Notes under the pieces: model-generated
The model's database searches: none
Seen by the model: only the letters and a program-made list of their open reading frames with translations
Told to the model about the DNA's origin: nothing
Shown: positions 18,112 through 25,998 of the stretch, piece by piece
Position numbering within the stretch: position 1 is the first letter of the stretch
Layout: every line of letters begins with the position of its first letter
Position numbers and translations under genes: made by a program
NCBI RefSeq assembly: GCF_030297175.1
Contig: NZ_AP028070.1
Span: 124,001-188,000, forward strand
Reading direction: 5' to 3'
From: Marinobacter sp. LA51
Lineage (GTDB): Bacteria; Pseudomonadota; Gammaproteobacteria; Pseudomonadales; Oleiphilaceae
DNA: 64,000 bases

Positions 18112-19422
18112 CTAGTGGAGTTTCAGGCGCGGCTGCATCGCGCGGCTGATTTTGTCCATCAGCCAGATAACGCCGGCTCTAATCGGGCCATGCAGGGCGA
18201 CCTGATGCATGCGATACAGCGATACATAGAACAGCCGTGCGACTTTGCCCTCAATGTACATGCTGCGCCCGGACAGGTTGCCCATCAGGTTGCCGACGGT
18301 GGTGTAGTGGCTGAAATTGATCAGCGAACCGTGATCGTTGTAGACGAATGGCACCGCGTCGCCGCCGTTGATACGGTTGCGTAAGGTTTTGAACAACGCA
18401 TCAGCCTGCTGGTGCGCGGCCTGGGCCCGGGGCGGCACCGGCCGGTCGCTATCCGGTTGTGGGCAGGCGGCACAGTCACCCAGGGCGAAGACATTGTCGT
18501 CGCGGGTGGCCTGTAGGGTCTGCTCGACCACCAGTTGGTTGCCCTTGTTGGCTTCCAGTCCATCCAGATCCGCCAGGAACGCCGGTGCCTTGATACCGGC
18601 TGCCCAGATGGTCATTTCCGAGGGTAGCTCGGTGCCGTCTTTCATGACGATGCTGGCACTCCGCACTTCGTTGACCGGCTGGCCAGTAAGCACGTTGATG
18701 TGCTGATGCTCCAGCTCCCGATTGGCAGCGGCCGACAACCTGGCCGGCAATGCAGGCAGAATGCGGTCGGCCGCTTCGATCACGGTGATCGAAACATCCG
18801 AGGGCTGCAGATGGTTCATCCCGTAAACCGGCAATTCCCGGGACGCCAGACGTAACTCGGCGGCCAGCTCGACACCGGTGGCGCCGGCACCAATGATGCT
18901 GATGTTCAGGCTGTGATTCTGGCCCTGCAGCGCCTCGTGGTTTTTGCGCAGGAACGCATTGAGCAACAGGTTGTGGAACCGGCGGGCCTGACTGAGGCTG
19001 TCCAGGAACAGGCAGTGGTCCTGCGCGCCCGGAGTGCCAAAATCGTTGGCGGTGCTGCCGACAGCGATAACCAGGGTGTCGTAACGGATGCGCCGCTCGG
19101 GCACAACTTCGGCACCGTCCTGATCGTGAAAGGCGGATATCAGCAGCTGTCCGGCGTCACGGTCCAGACCATTCATGCGGCCGAGCTGAAATTCGTAATG
19201 GTGCTTGCGGGCGTGGGCCCGATAATTGATTTCGTTGGCGTTGGCATCCAGCGAACCGGAGGCAACTTCGTGTAGCAGTGGTTTCCAGACGTGGGTCAGC
19301 CCGGCATCCACCAAGGTCACGCGAGCTTTACCTTTTTTGCCCAGCTTGTTGCCGAGCCGGGTTACCAGTTCCAGCCCGCCGGCGCCCCCGCCGACCACCA
19401 CGATGTGATGAAGGTTTTCCAT
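18112..19422 (-). CDS. ndh: Type II NADH:quinone oxidoreductase (NDH-2)
   Basis: The 436-residue flavoprotein opens with the FAD-binding motif VVVGGGAGGLELVTRL, has a second nucleotide motif GAGATGVELAAEL around residue 180, and GDCAACPQ near residue 305. It ends with an amphipathic segment that would sit on the membrane. NDH-2 passes electrons from NADH to quinone without pumping protons. An in-frame extension to 19557 exists, but the ATG at 19422 has an AGGGG ribosome site and begins directly at the FAD motif. The last gene upstream on the same strand is a TetR regulator 177 bases away. Confidence 0.88.
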   Translation of the reverse strand: MENLHHIVVVGGGAGGLELVTRLGNKLGKKGKARVTLVDAGLTHVWKPLLHEVASGSLDANANEINYRAHARKHHYEFQLGRMNGLDRDAGQLLISAFHDQDGAEVVPERRIRYDTLVIAVGSTANDFGTPGAQDHCLFLDSLSQARRFHNLLLNAFLRKNHEALQGQNHSLNISIIGAGATGVELAAELRLASRELPVYGMNHLQPSDVSITVIEAADRILPALPARLSAAANRELEHQHINVLTGQPVNEVRSASIVMKDGTELPSEMTIWAAGIKAPAFLADLDGLEANKGNQLVVEQTLQATRDDNVFALGDCAACPQPDSDRPVPPRAQAAHQQADALFKTLRNRINGGDAVPFVYNDHGSLINFSHYTTVGNLMGNLSGRSMYIEGKVARLFYVSLYRMHQVALHGPIRAGVIWLMDKISRAMQPRLKLH

Positions 19423-19598
19423 AACAATCAGCCCCTGAAGTGAAGAAAGCCAAGCACTCTCCGGACAAAATGCTTGGCTGTCGTCACTGGGACGGGGCAG
19501 AAAATGTAGGGTACTGATGCTGAAGGAATAGAGTAACGCGGAGGGCACCCCAGGCACAATTGGACGGAAGTGCTATGGGTGCCCGAAGGGCGATGGTA

Positions 19599-20204
19599 TT
19601 AGTGCCGGGTGCGGTAGCTCTCCAGAATGCTGGCGACATCGGCGCCCAGGTCCGACAGCTCATCCGGTGCCAGGTCCCGTTCGGCCATGGAGCGGATCGC
19701 AACAATTTGAGCCTGCAGCAGGCGCGCCAGACGATGGCAGTCGGTGGATGCCAGCAGTTCACCCCGGGCCTTGGCGGTTTCCAGGGCCGCGCACAGGGCC
19801 TGCTGAATGTTGGCCAGTATCCGGTTGGCCTGCTCAGCCAGCGCCGGGTGGGTGTTACTGGATTCCAGCAGGGTTTTTACAATCATGCAGGCCCGGGAGG
19901 GCTTGGCCTGGGTTTGATTGCCGGTCTGGGCGATACCGCGCAGGTACGCCTCCAGACCATCGACGATGGACTCTGCCGGCTCCAGGTAGGTCTTCAACTC
20001 CTGGCTGCCTTGTTCGGCGTACGCTGCCAGGGCTTCGGAAAATAACCCATCCTTACTGCCAAAAGTTGCGTAGATACTACCCGGGCGCATATCCAGAGCC
20101 TGTTCAATCTGCTTCATGGAGCTGCCGTGGTAACCACGCTCCCAGAACAGGGCAATGGCTTTTGCCAATGCGGTTTGTCGATCGTAGCGGGCGTGCCTGG
20201 CCAT
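19599..20204 (-). CDS. TetR family transcriptional regulator
   Basis: The 201-residue protein has a TetR_N helix-turn-helix at residues 9-55 (ALAKAIALFWERGYHGSSMK, then QALDMRPGSIYATFGSKDGL). It has a C-terminal ligand domain resembling TetR_C of the AcuR/YxaF-like regulators. It is divergent from a carboxymuconolactone decarboxylase-like gene, and three matching palindromes fill the space between them. Autoregulation and repression of the divergent gene are therefore very likely. The inducer may be an electrophile or peroxide given the partner, but that is inference. Confidence 0.9.
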   Translation of the reverse strand: MARHARYDRQTALAKAIALFWERGYHGSSMKQIEQALDMRPGSIYATFGSKDGLFSEALAAYAEQGSQELKTYLEPAESIVDGLEAYLRGIAQTGNQTQAKPSRACMIVKTLLESSNTHPALAEQANRILANIQQALCAALETAKARGELLASTDCHRLARLLQAQIVAIRSMAERDLAPDELSDLGADVASILESYRTRH

Positions 20205-20235
20205 AACTTCGGTCCGTTCGGGTCTTCGAGAGATA

Positions 20236-20314
20236 TTGAATGAATGCTCAAATTATAACTTGAATGATCACTCAATAACAGATAGTGTGAATGTGTTGTT
20301 GAGCAATCACTCAA
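20236..20314. promoter_or_regulatory. Three tandem TetR-type operators
   Basis: Three 16-base imperfect palindromes share the ends TTGA and CTCAA: TTGAATGAATGCTCAA (20236-20251), TTGAATGATCACTCAA (20260-20275) and TTGAGCAATCACTCAA (20299-20314). Start-to-start spacing is 24 and 39 bases. They lie between the divergent tetR and CMD-family genes and are the natural binding sites for this repressor. Confidence 0.8.
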
Positions 20315-20328
20315 ATTAGGAGTCTGAT

Positions 20329-20883
20329 ATGACCGACTTTACTCTGCACGATAAAGATTCAGCACCGGAAAACTCCAAGCCGCTGCTCGAAAACTCTCAG
20401 AAGGCATTCGGAATGATTCCTGGGCTACATGCGGTCATGGCTGATGCGCCCACCGTTCTTGATGGTTACCAAAAGCTCCATGAACTGGTACTGAATACCA
20501 GCTTTGATAACGACGAGACTACAGTGGTGTGGCAGACCATCAACGTTGAGCACGCCTGCCATTACTGCGTCCCAGCGCACACCGGCATCGCCAAGAGCAT
20601 GAAGGTGTCGGATGACATCATCAACGCCCTGCGTGATGAGACGCCGCTGCCCAGCGACAAGCTGGAAGCGCTGCGGACCTTCACCCTGGCTGTCGTTCGC
20701 AAGCGTGGCGAAGTGAATAGCGAAGACCTTAATGCCTTCTACGAGGCGGGTTATAAGCGCAGTCACGTGCTGGAAGTGATTCTGGTGCTGTCGCAAAAGG
20801 TGATGAGTAACTACATCAACCACATCGCCGAAACCCCGGTCGACGAGCCGTTCCAGAAGTTCGCCTGGAAAAAAGCCAAGTAA
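20329..20883 (+). CDS. Carboxymuconolactone decarboxylase/AhpD-like protein
   Basis: The 184-residue all-helical protein belongs to the AhpD-like superfamily. The redox motif CHYCVPAHT (CxxC plus downstream His) lies at residues 78-86, in the position of the AhpD peroxidase site. The chain begins with about 25 residues before the fold (MIPGLHAVMADAPTVLDGY is typical). It probably reduces peroxides or acts as a thiol-dependent antioxidant. An AGGAG ribosome site precedes ATG 20329. Control by the divergent TetR protein through three operators is likely, and a terminator follows. Confidence 0.87.
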   Translation: MTDFTLHDKDSAPENSKPLLENSQKAFGMIPGLHAVMADAPTVLDGYQKLHELVLNTSFDNDETTVVWQTINVEHACHYCVPAHTGIAKSMKVSDDIINALRDETPLPSDKLEALRTFTLAVVRKRGEVNSEDLNAFYEAGYKRSHVLEVILVLSQKVMSNYINHIAETPVDEPFQKFAWKKAK

Positions 20884-20899
20884 TATTCTTGGTCAATAA

Positions 20900-20935
20900 C
20901 GAGGATGCGGGCCCGGCCTGCATCCTCGTTTGTCT
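20900..20935 (+). terminator. Terminator after the CMD-family gene
   Basis: CGAGGATGC (20900-20908) pairs with GCATCCTCG (20920-20928) around a GC-rich loop, followed by TTTGTCTGTT. The rest of the gap to 21120 shows no convincing gene. Confidence 0.75.
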
Positions 20936-21120
20936 GTTGCCCGCCCTTTTTACTGCCCTGATCTTAAGACCTCTGCTGTCCACGCTGCCCTGTCGCTGTC
21001 TGCGCGGCGTAACCCTGCGAACACCTCTAACAACGCTCTCTTCTCCCTCTGTGCCTGCGCTCTGCTACTGTTTTAGGAACAGCCGGATGTTGGCGTTGGT
21101 AAGAAATCAGTGAGGGTTTG

Positions 21121-21681
21121 ATGAAAATTGCAGTCTATTGCGGTTCCCGTTCGGGCTCAGACCCGAAATTTGCGCGCGCAGCCGAAGCATTAGGCGCCTA
21201 TTTGGGCAGCCACGGTATCGATGTGGTGTTCGGGGGCGGCCATGTCGGCCTGATGGGGATTGTTGCCGATGCGGTGTTGGCTCACGGTGGCAAGGTTTAC
21301 GGCGTGATTCCCGAGCATCTGCGGGACCGGGAGTTGGCCCACCCCGGCCTGACCGAGCTGTTTGTGGTGGCGGACATGCACGAGCGCAAGGCCAAGATGG
21401 CTGAGCTGGCGGACGGCTTTGTCGCCTTGCCCGGTGGCATTGGCACCCTGGAGGAAATTTTCGAAGCCTGGACCTGGGGGCAGCTCGGTTTTCATCACAA
21501 GCCCTGTGCGCTCTATAACGTGGATGGCTTCTATGACCCTCTGCTGGCCATGGCGCAGCGCATGGAAGAGAAGGGTTTTCTGAAACAGGAATACATCGAC
21601 ATGCTGGTGTTGGCGGACACGCCTGAACAGCTGGTGGATGGATTCCGTCGATACTGCCCGCCCCATGAGAAATGGAGCTGA
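21121..21681 (+). CDS. LOG family protein (nucleoside 5'-monophosphate phosphoribohydrolase)
   Basis: The 186-residue Rossmann-like protein has the two LOG signatures: GGGHVGLMG near residue 39 and PGGIGTLEE near residue 102. The family includes plant cytokinin-activating LOG enzymes and the bacterial TIGR00730 proteins, which hydrolyse AMP or cytokinin ribotides to the free base. In most non-plant-associated bacteria the physiological role is unclear. The start is taken at the second of two adjacent start codons (TTG ATG), 21121. It is convergent with a small gene whose stop lies 5 bases away. Confidence 0.88.
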   Translation: MKIAVYCGSRSGSDPKFARAAEALGAYLGSHGIDVVFGGGHVGLMGIVADAVLAHGGKVYGVIPEHLRDRELAHPGLTELFVVADMHERKAKMAELADGFVALPGGIGTLEEIFEAWTWGQLGFHHKPCALYNVDGFYDPLLAMAQRMEEKGFLKQEYIDMLVLADTPEQLVDGFRRYCPPHEKWS

Positions 21682-21685
21682 ATCA

Positions 21686-21862
21686 TTACTCCGCTTCGTT
21701 ACGGGCCTTCTCTAGCTGTTCCAGTTTTTCGTGCAGCAGCGCTTCCAGTTTGATCAGCTTTTCCCGGTTTTTTTCATCGGGCCGGTTGGTGTACAGGCCA
21801 ACGTAGGTCTGGGTGACCTCGTTCAGGATCGGGTGAAGCTTTTTGTACTCTTCGTCAGGCAT
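21686..21862 (-). CDS. Small acidic/basic coiled-coil protein of unknown function
   Basis: A 58-residue frame starts with ATG at 21862 and stops at 21686. It begins MPDEEYKKLHPILNEVTQTY and ends in a charged helical stretch (KLIKLEALLHEKLEQLEKA). Upstream on the minus strand is GAGGACGTGGACC, a plausible ribosome site. No family is recognised. The coding periodicity and charged coiled-coil character, plus its neat fit between two genes, suggest it is real. It has no signal peptide and is probably cytoplasmic. Confidence 0.65.
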   Translation of the reverse strand: MPDEEYKKLHPILNEVTQTYVGLYTNRPDEKNREKLIKLEALLHEKLEQLEKARNEAE

Positions 21863-21937
21863 GGTCCACGTCCTCCCGTGGCGGGATTGTTACCTATAAC
21901 TATGGAACATCCTGGCCATTGATCAAGGCGGAAGCGT

Positions 21938-22678
21938 TCACAGGGGCATGACCTTGGTCATCAGCTTGCGCCAGTCAATAGGTAGCTTCTGCTCCAGCGC
22001 GAGTAGAGCAGGATCGCGGCTGTGCAGGGCTTCGAAAGGCTGCTTGCTGGCGTAGATCACGGTGTTGTTGGTTTTGCTCCGAAACATCAGCAGCTTGGCA
22101 AACTGCTGCCGGAGCTGGCGCAAATAGACACTGCCCGGCTCCGGTGGCCGGTGGTAGTTCAGGGTCAGCCAGCCGTTCGGGCTGAGCACCCGGCTGCACT
22201 GGTCGATAAACATCCGCTGGGCCTGGGCCGGACTCATCCGGTCGCCGCTGTAGAGGTCGGCCAACACCAGATCGGTGCTGGCATCCGGCAGTTTCGAGAG
22301 CGCATCGCGGGCGTCGGCAATGGTCACGGTCAGCCGGTCACTCTCGGGCAGTCCAAAGTATTCCCGGGACACCGCCACAACCTCCGGACGCAACTCCACG
22401 GCGTGGATGTGGCAGTTCGGATACAGGTGGTGGAAGGCACTGGCCATCACGCCACCGCCAAGACCTAAAATGGTGACATGGCGGGGCTGGGCAAAGGCCG
22501 CCGGCAACATCATGGCACGGTTATACTCGTGCACCGGCAGATGCGGGCGACGCCGGTCGATCTTGCTTTGCTCGAATGCCGAGTTGAAGGTCAGCACCCG
22601 GTGCTTGCGGTAATCAATCACCAGGATGCTGCCGAGGGCGTCCTTGGCGTGGTGAATAATCTCTCCCTGGTTGAACAC
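21938..22678 (-). CDS. Spermidine synthase-like SAM-binding protein
   Basis: The 246-residue protein has a class I methyltransferase fold: motif I ILGLGGGVMASAFHHLYP near residue 72, then HAVELRPEVV and DLVLADLYSGD. Together these match the spermidine synthase-like branch (often fused to MFS domains elsewhere). The polyamine-binding residues cannot be checked by eye, so true aminopropyl transfer is uncertain. It lies 5 bases after a small ankyrin protein gene on the same strand, so the two are probably co-transcribed. Confidence 0.78.
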   Translation of the reverse strand: MFNQGEIIHHAKDALGSILVIDYRKHRVLTFNSAFEQSKIDRRRPHLPVHEYNRAMMLPAAFAQPRHVTILGLGGGVMASAFHHLYPNCHIHAVELRPEVVAVSREYFGLPESDRLTVTIADARDALSKLPDASTDLVLADLYSGDRMSPAQAQRMFIDQCSRVLSPNGWLTLNYHRPPEPGSVYLRQLRQQFAKLLMFRSKTNNTVIYASKQPFEALHSRDPALLALEQKLPIDWRKLMTKVMPL

Positions 22679-22683
22679 AGGCG

Positions 22684-23115
22684 TCAGGCACTTAGCCTGG
22701 CGATGGCCGATTCCGCCCCGGCCGCGCGGGCATGGTCGAGCGCGGTCGCGCCTTTGTCGTCGGTCAGTTCCAGCGTGGCGCCAGCGGTCAGTAATGGCTC
22801 AATCAGATGAACCGCGTTGTTGTCGGCCGCGATCATCAGGGGCGTCCGGCCCTGGTTGTCTGCCAGGTTCGGGTTGGCGCCCTGCTCCAGTAGCACCTCA
22901 ACGGTCTGGGTGTGGTCGTTGGCGGTGGCCAGCATCAGCAGGCTCTCACCCTCACTGGTACGGATATCCACCGGCACGCCGGCGCCCAGTAGCGGCATTA
23001 GCAGTCCGGCGGCGCCGTTTCGGGCCAGTTCGAAGATGCCCTGGGCGAAGGCAACGGCGTCTTCATCTTTCTGGTTGTCCGGTGCCTGCGGCTGGCCGGG
23101 TTGCTGTTTGCTCAT
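22684..23115 (-). CDS. Ankyrin repeat protein
   Basis: The 143-residue protein has about three ankyrin repeats: DIRTSEGESLLMLATANDHT, then NLADNQGRTPLMIAADNN and LTDDKGATALDHARAAG. The N-terminal 25 residues are hydrophilic and lack a signal peptide. It probably mediates a protein contact in the cytoplasm. The gene immediately precedes the spermidine synthase-like gene (5-base gap), a likely operon. The partner is unknown. Confidence 0.85.
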   Translation of the reverse strand: MSKQQPGQPQAPDNQKDEDAVAFAQGIFELARNGAAGLLMPLLGAGVPVDIRTSEGESLLMLATANDHTQTVEVLLEQGANPNLADNQGRTPLMIAADNNAVHLIEPLLTAGATLELTDDKGATALDHARAAGAESAIARLSA

Positions 23116-23308
23116 GGTGACTCCCCTGGTAGGTCAGGATGGTTGCAAGAAGTTTGTACGGTGGCTGCGATCAGTCTCGTGCTTCGATCCTCTGGACAGA
23201 CGTGCAGCTGCATTGCTACAACCGCTGTATCACACACGTATGATTGAACAGGCCGGCTTAAGACACAATGTCTGTAAGGTGAGCCCACGATCAACAGGAG
23301 GCAACGTC

Positions 23309-23932
23309 GTGAAATTAGAAGTTCGAGGCATCGAAGAAGGTCAGCCAGTTCCGGAGAAATTCGCGTTTGGTGTCTACAGCGACACCGATCATATGAGTTT
23401 TGGCCCCAATCGCAACCCGGAAACCCTCTGGGAGGGCGCGCCGGAAGAAACCAAGAGCTTTGTGGTCATGATGTTTGATCCGGACGTTCCCAGCGTGGCG
23501 GATGATGTGAACCAGGAAGGCAAGACCGTGGCCAAAGACCTGCCCCGGGTAGATTTCTTCCACTGGCTACTGGTCGATGTGCCCGCCGGAATCAGCCGTA
23601 TCCCTGAGGGTGAGGACAGCGATGGCGTGATTCCGAAAGGAAAGGAATTCGGCCCTGGCCCCATCGGTATTCGTGGTGTGAACAGCTACACCCAGTTCCT
23701 GGCCGGTAATCCGGACATGGCGGGCACCTACGCCGGTTATGACGGCCCGTGCCCGCCCTGGAATGACGAGATCATGCATCACTACCACTTCGAGGTACAT
23801 GCGCTGGATGTCGAAAGTCTGGGCCTCACCGGCGAATTCGATGGTAATGCCGTGCGCGAAGCCATGGCTGGACACGTTCTGGCCAGTGCCCGGGTAACGG
23901 GTACCTATACGCTCAACCCGGCCCTTCGCTGA
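23309..23932 (+). CDS. YbhB/YbcL family (PEBP, Raf kinase inhibitor-like) protein
   Basis: The 207-residue protein matches the phosphatidylethanolamine-binding fold: VVMMFDPDVPS and FFHWLLVDVPAGI carry the conserved ligand-pocket Asp and His, and YDGPCPPWND matches the GPxPP motif. The frame is open much further upstream, but GTG at 23309 has a perfect AGGAGG at 23296-23301 and begins the conserved sequence, so that is the start. Bacterial members are of unclear function, possibly small-molecule or lipid binding. It is longer than YbhB of Escherichia coli (158 residues). Confidence 0.88.
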   Translation: MKLEVRGIEEGQPVPEKFAFGVYSDTDHMSFGPNRNPETLWEGAPEETKSFVVMMFDPDVPSVADDVNQEGKTVAKDLPRVDFFHWLLVDVPAGISRIPEGEDSDGVIPKGKEFGPGPIGIRGVNSYTQFLAGNPDMAGTYAGYDGPCPPWNDEIMHHYHFEVHALDVESLGLTGEFDGNAVREAMAGHVLASARVTGTYTLNPALR

Positions 23933-24028
23933 GCGCGCAGTCATTGAACTGTCTTGAGGCTGTCACCCTGCCGTCATTCGTCCGTGCAAAGATTCTGTTA
24001 TCCGGGCGGATTGATGGCAGGAGATACC

Positions 24029-24880
24029 ATGCGAGACTACCGCAGCGTTTTTATTTCCGATGTGCATTTAGGCACCGCAGATTGCCAGGCGGCTTATCTG
24101 TTGGATTTCCTGAATCAGGTGCGTTGTGAAACCTTGTATCTGGTCGGCGATATCGTTGACCTGATCGCGATGCAGAAGCGGGTACATCTGCCGCCGGAGC
24201 ATCAGGCCGTCGTGCAGCGGTTGATGGAACTTGCCGCCACCGGAACCCGAGTCGTGTATGTGCCCGGCAATCACGACGAATTCTTTCGTAAATTCTGTGG
24301 CCAGACCATCGCCGGCATAGAGCTCAAGCACAAGGTAGTGCACACCACCGCAGATGGTCGCCGGTTCATGGTCTGCCACGGCGATCAGTTTGATCAGGTG
24401 GTGCGTTGCAGTCCCCTCATGCTGCTGGTGGGGGATCGTGCCCATGGGTTGCTGCTTAGACTGAATCGCTGGGTCAATGGATTGCGGCGGCTGCAGGGCA
24501 AGCCCTACTGGTCGATGGCGGCCTGGGTTAAATCCCGCATTGGCAAGGCCCGGACCTTCATTCGTCGCTTCGAGCTGGCGGCGCTGACGGTGGCTGAAAA
24601 GGGCCATTACGACGGTTTTATTTGTGGTCATATCCATTCCGCTGGCTTTCTGCGCAGCGAAAACGGGTTGTATTGCAACGATGGTGACTGGGTGGAGCAT
24701 TGTACGGCTCTGGTGGAGCATGGGAACGGTCGGCTGGAGTTGCTGCACTGGTCCGAATCCCCAACCACACTGGCCTGGGAGCCGGACGCTCCAAATCCTG
24801 AAATGTCTGGAGATGTCCGGCCAGCACTGGATCATGTGCCGGCCGGATTCGTGGAACAGCTCAATCGTCTAGTGAGTTAG
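24029..24880 (+). CDS. LpxH-like UDP-2,3-diacylglucosamine diphosphatase family phosphoesterase
   Basis: The 283-residue calcineurin-like phosphoesterase has metal motifs FISDVHLG, LVGDIVD, VPGNHDEFF and CGHIHSAGF. Family members include LpxH (lipid A synthesis) and related LpxH-like proteins that act on unknown substrates. A CxxxH-type zinc or heme motif is not seen. The start at 24029 has a GGAG ribosome site at 24019-24022, 6 bases away; an alternative ATG at 24014 is in frame. It overlaps the convergent small secreted protein gene by 4 bases. Confidence 0.85.
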   Translation: MRDYRSVFISDVHLGTADCQAAYLLDFLNQVRCETLYLVGDIVDLIAMQKRVHLPPEHQAVVQRLMELAATGTRVVYVPGNHDEFFRKFCGQTIAGIELKHKVVHTTADGRRFMVCHGDQFDQVVRCSPLMLLVGDRAHGLLLRLNRWVNGLRRLQGKPYWSMAAWVKSRIGKARTFIRRFELAALTVAEKGHYDGFICGHIHSAGFLRSENGLYCNDGDWVEHCTALVEHGNGRLELLHWSESPTTLAWEPDAPNPEMSGDVRPALDHVPAGFVEQLNRLVS

Positions 24881-25020
24881 TTGTCCTCCCCGACCATGGG
24901 TGTTTCGAGGCAGATCCGGTTGTTTCCGCACTCGATGTCTTCGTCGCTGACGCCTTCGGCGAAAGCCGTTGAGCCCAGCGCGAACGCCAGTAAAAGCCCG
25001 GTTAGTGTCAAGATTTTCAT
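24877..25020 (-). CDS. Small secreted protein with two cysteines
   Basis: A 47-residue protein starts at ATG 25020, after a GGACAGG-type leader. It has a signal peptide (MKILTLTGLLLAFALGSTA, cleaved near AFA-EG). The mature part is only about 25 residues and acidic, with Cys in DIECGNN and RICLETP spaced to form one disulfide. The frame is open to 25083 but the signal sequence fixes the start. No family is recognised. It is convergent with, and overlaps by 4 bases, the phosphoesterase gene. Confidence 0.65.
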   Translation of the reverse strand: MKILTLTGLLLAFALGSTAFAEGVSDEDIECGNNRICLETPMVGEDN

Positions 25021-25201
25021 CGTCCTGTCCCCTTTGTCGCCAATTGCCACCCGTTCTGTGTCACCCCAGGTCGCCGGTACCACCGAGTGGCTTACACAAC
25101 ATGGACACCCGAACGGGCGAAGGATTACGCCTGCAACGCATAAATCATGGTTGCCATTCGATCAGGCTTTCTTGGGCGAGCAGGACGGGTAGAATACCCG
25201 G

Positions 25202-25894
25202 ATGCGCCACACCCAATGGGTTTTCCGTTTTTCCTTTCTGATCTTTGTCGGGCTCCTGATGGCTGCCATCTGGCTGGTATTGCGCCAGCTGGGCATGCCT
25301 GCCAGCCTGGCACCAGACGCGTTGTCCCAGTGGCTCAGTCAGCAGGATGGCTTGGGCATGGTGCTGCTGATGCTGCTGATGGTGCTGGCCGTAGTGATAG
25401 GCCCGATACCGACCCTGCCGATCAGCGCCACTGCCGGCCTGGTTTATGGCACTGCCATGGGCACCGCGGTTGCCGTAGCGGGCGCCCTGGCCGGAGCCAT
25501 CATTGCGTTTTATCTGGCGCGAATCCTTGGGCGGGAACTGGTGCGGCGCAAGCTGGATCAGAACCCTGTGTTTTCAGCCCGCGGTTCCCAGCGTTTCCTG
25601 TTCGTTGCGGTGCTCCTAACCCGCCTGATACCGCTGTTTTCGTTTGCCCTGATCAGTTACGCCGCCGGCGTGACCGCCATCTCGCTCTGGCGCTACGCTC
25701 TAGCCACCACCCTGGGCATGCTGCCGATGACGTTTGTCTTCGCCGGGCTCGGCCATACCTTCGAATTCAACCCGGTACTGACTGTCATCGCTGCCGCTGT
25801 CATTCTGGTGGTTATGAGCACCCTGCCCCTGTATCTCAGTCGCCGCCCCCAGTCCCGGCTGGCGCGTTGGTTGCAACTGGACGGTCAGGTCTGA
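25202..25894 (+). CDS. TVP38/TMEM64 family (VTT/DedA-like) membrane protein
   Basis: The 230-residue protein has several membrane helices and the VTT domain signature in GPIPTLPISATAGLVYG and the central GALAGAIIAFYLARILGREL, ending near helices with LTRLIPLFSF. DedA/VTT proteins are linked to lipid flipping and proton-coupled stress resistance; undecaprenyl phosphate transport is shown for some members. The exact substrate here is unknown. A second VTT domain is fused to a flavoprotein at 36452-38641. Confidence 0.87.
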   Translation: MRHTQWVFRFSFLIFVGLLMAAIWLVLRQLGMPASLAPDALSQWLSQQDGLGMVLLMLLMVLAVVIGPIPTLPISATAGLVYGTAMGTAVAVAGALAGAIIAFYLARILGRELVRRKLDQNPVFSARGSQRFLFVAVLLTRLIPLFSFALISYAAGVTAISLWRYALATTLGMLPMTFVFAGLGHTFEFNPVLTVIAAAVILVVMSTLPLYLSRRPQSRLARWLQLDGQV

Positions 25895-25998
25895 TTCGAT
25901 AGACCTTGAACCTTTGCCCCCGGCGGCAATCCAACTAGGCACGCTGGCGAAACCAAGTCTATATTTCAGTCCAATCGCATCCACAGACAGGTGATCTT

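Noticed and set aside
20889..21113. Possible 74-residue protein after the CMD-family gene
   Set aside because: It covers a strong terminator hairpin and has no conserved features or ribosome site.
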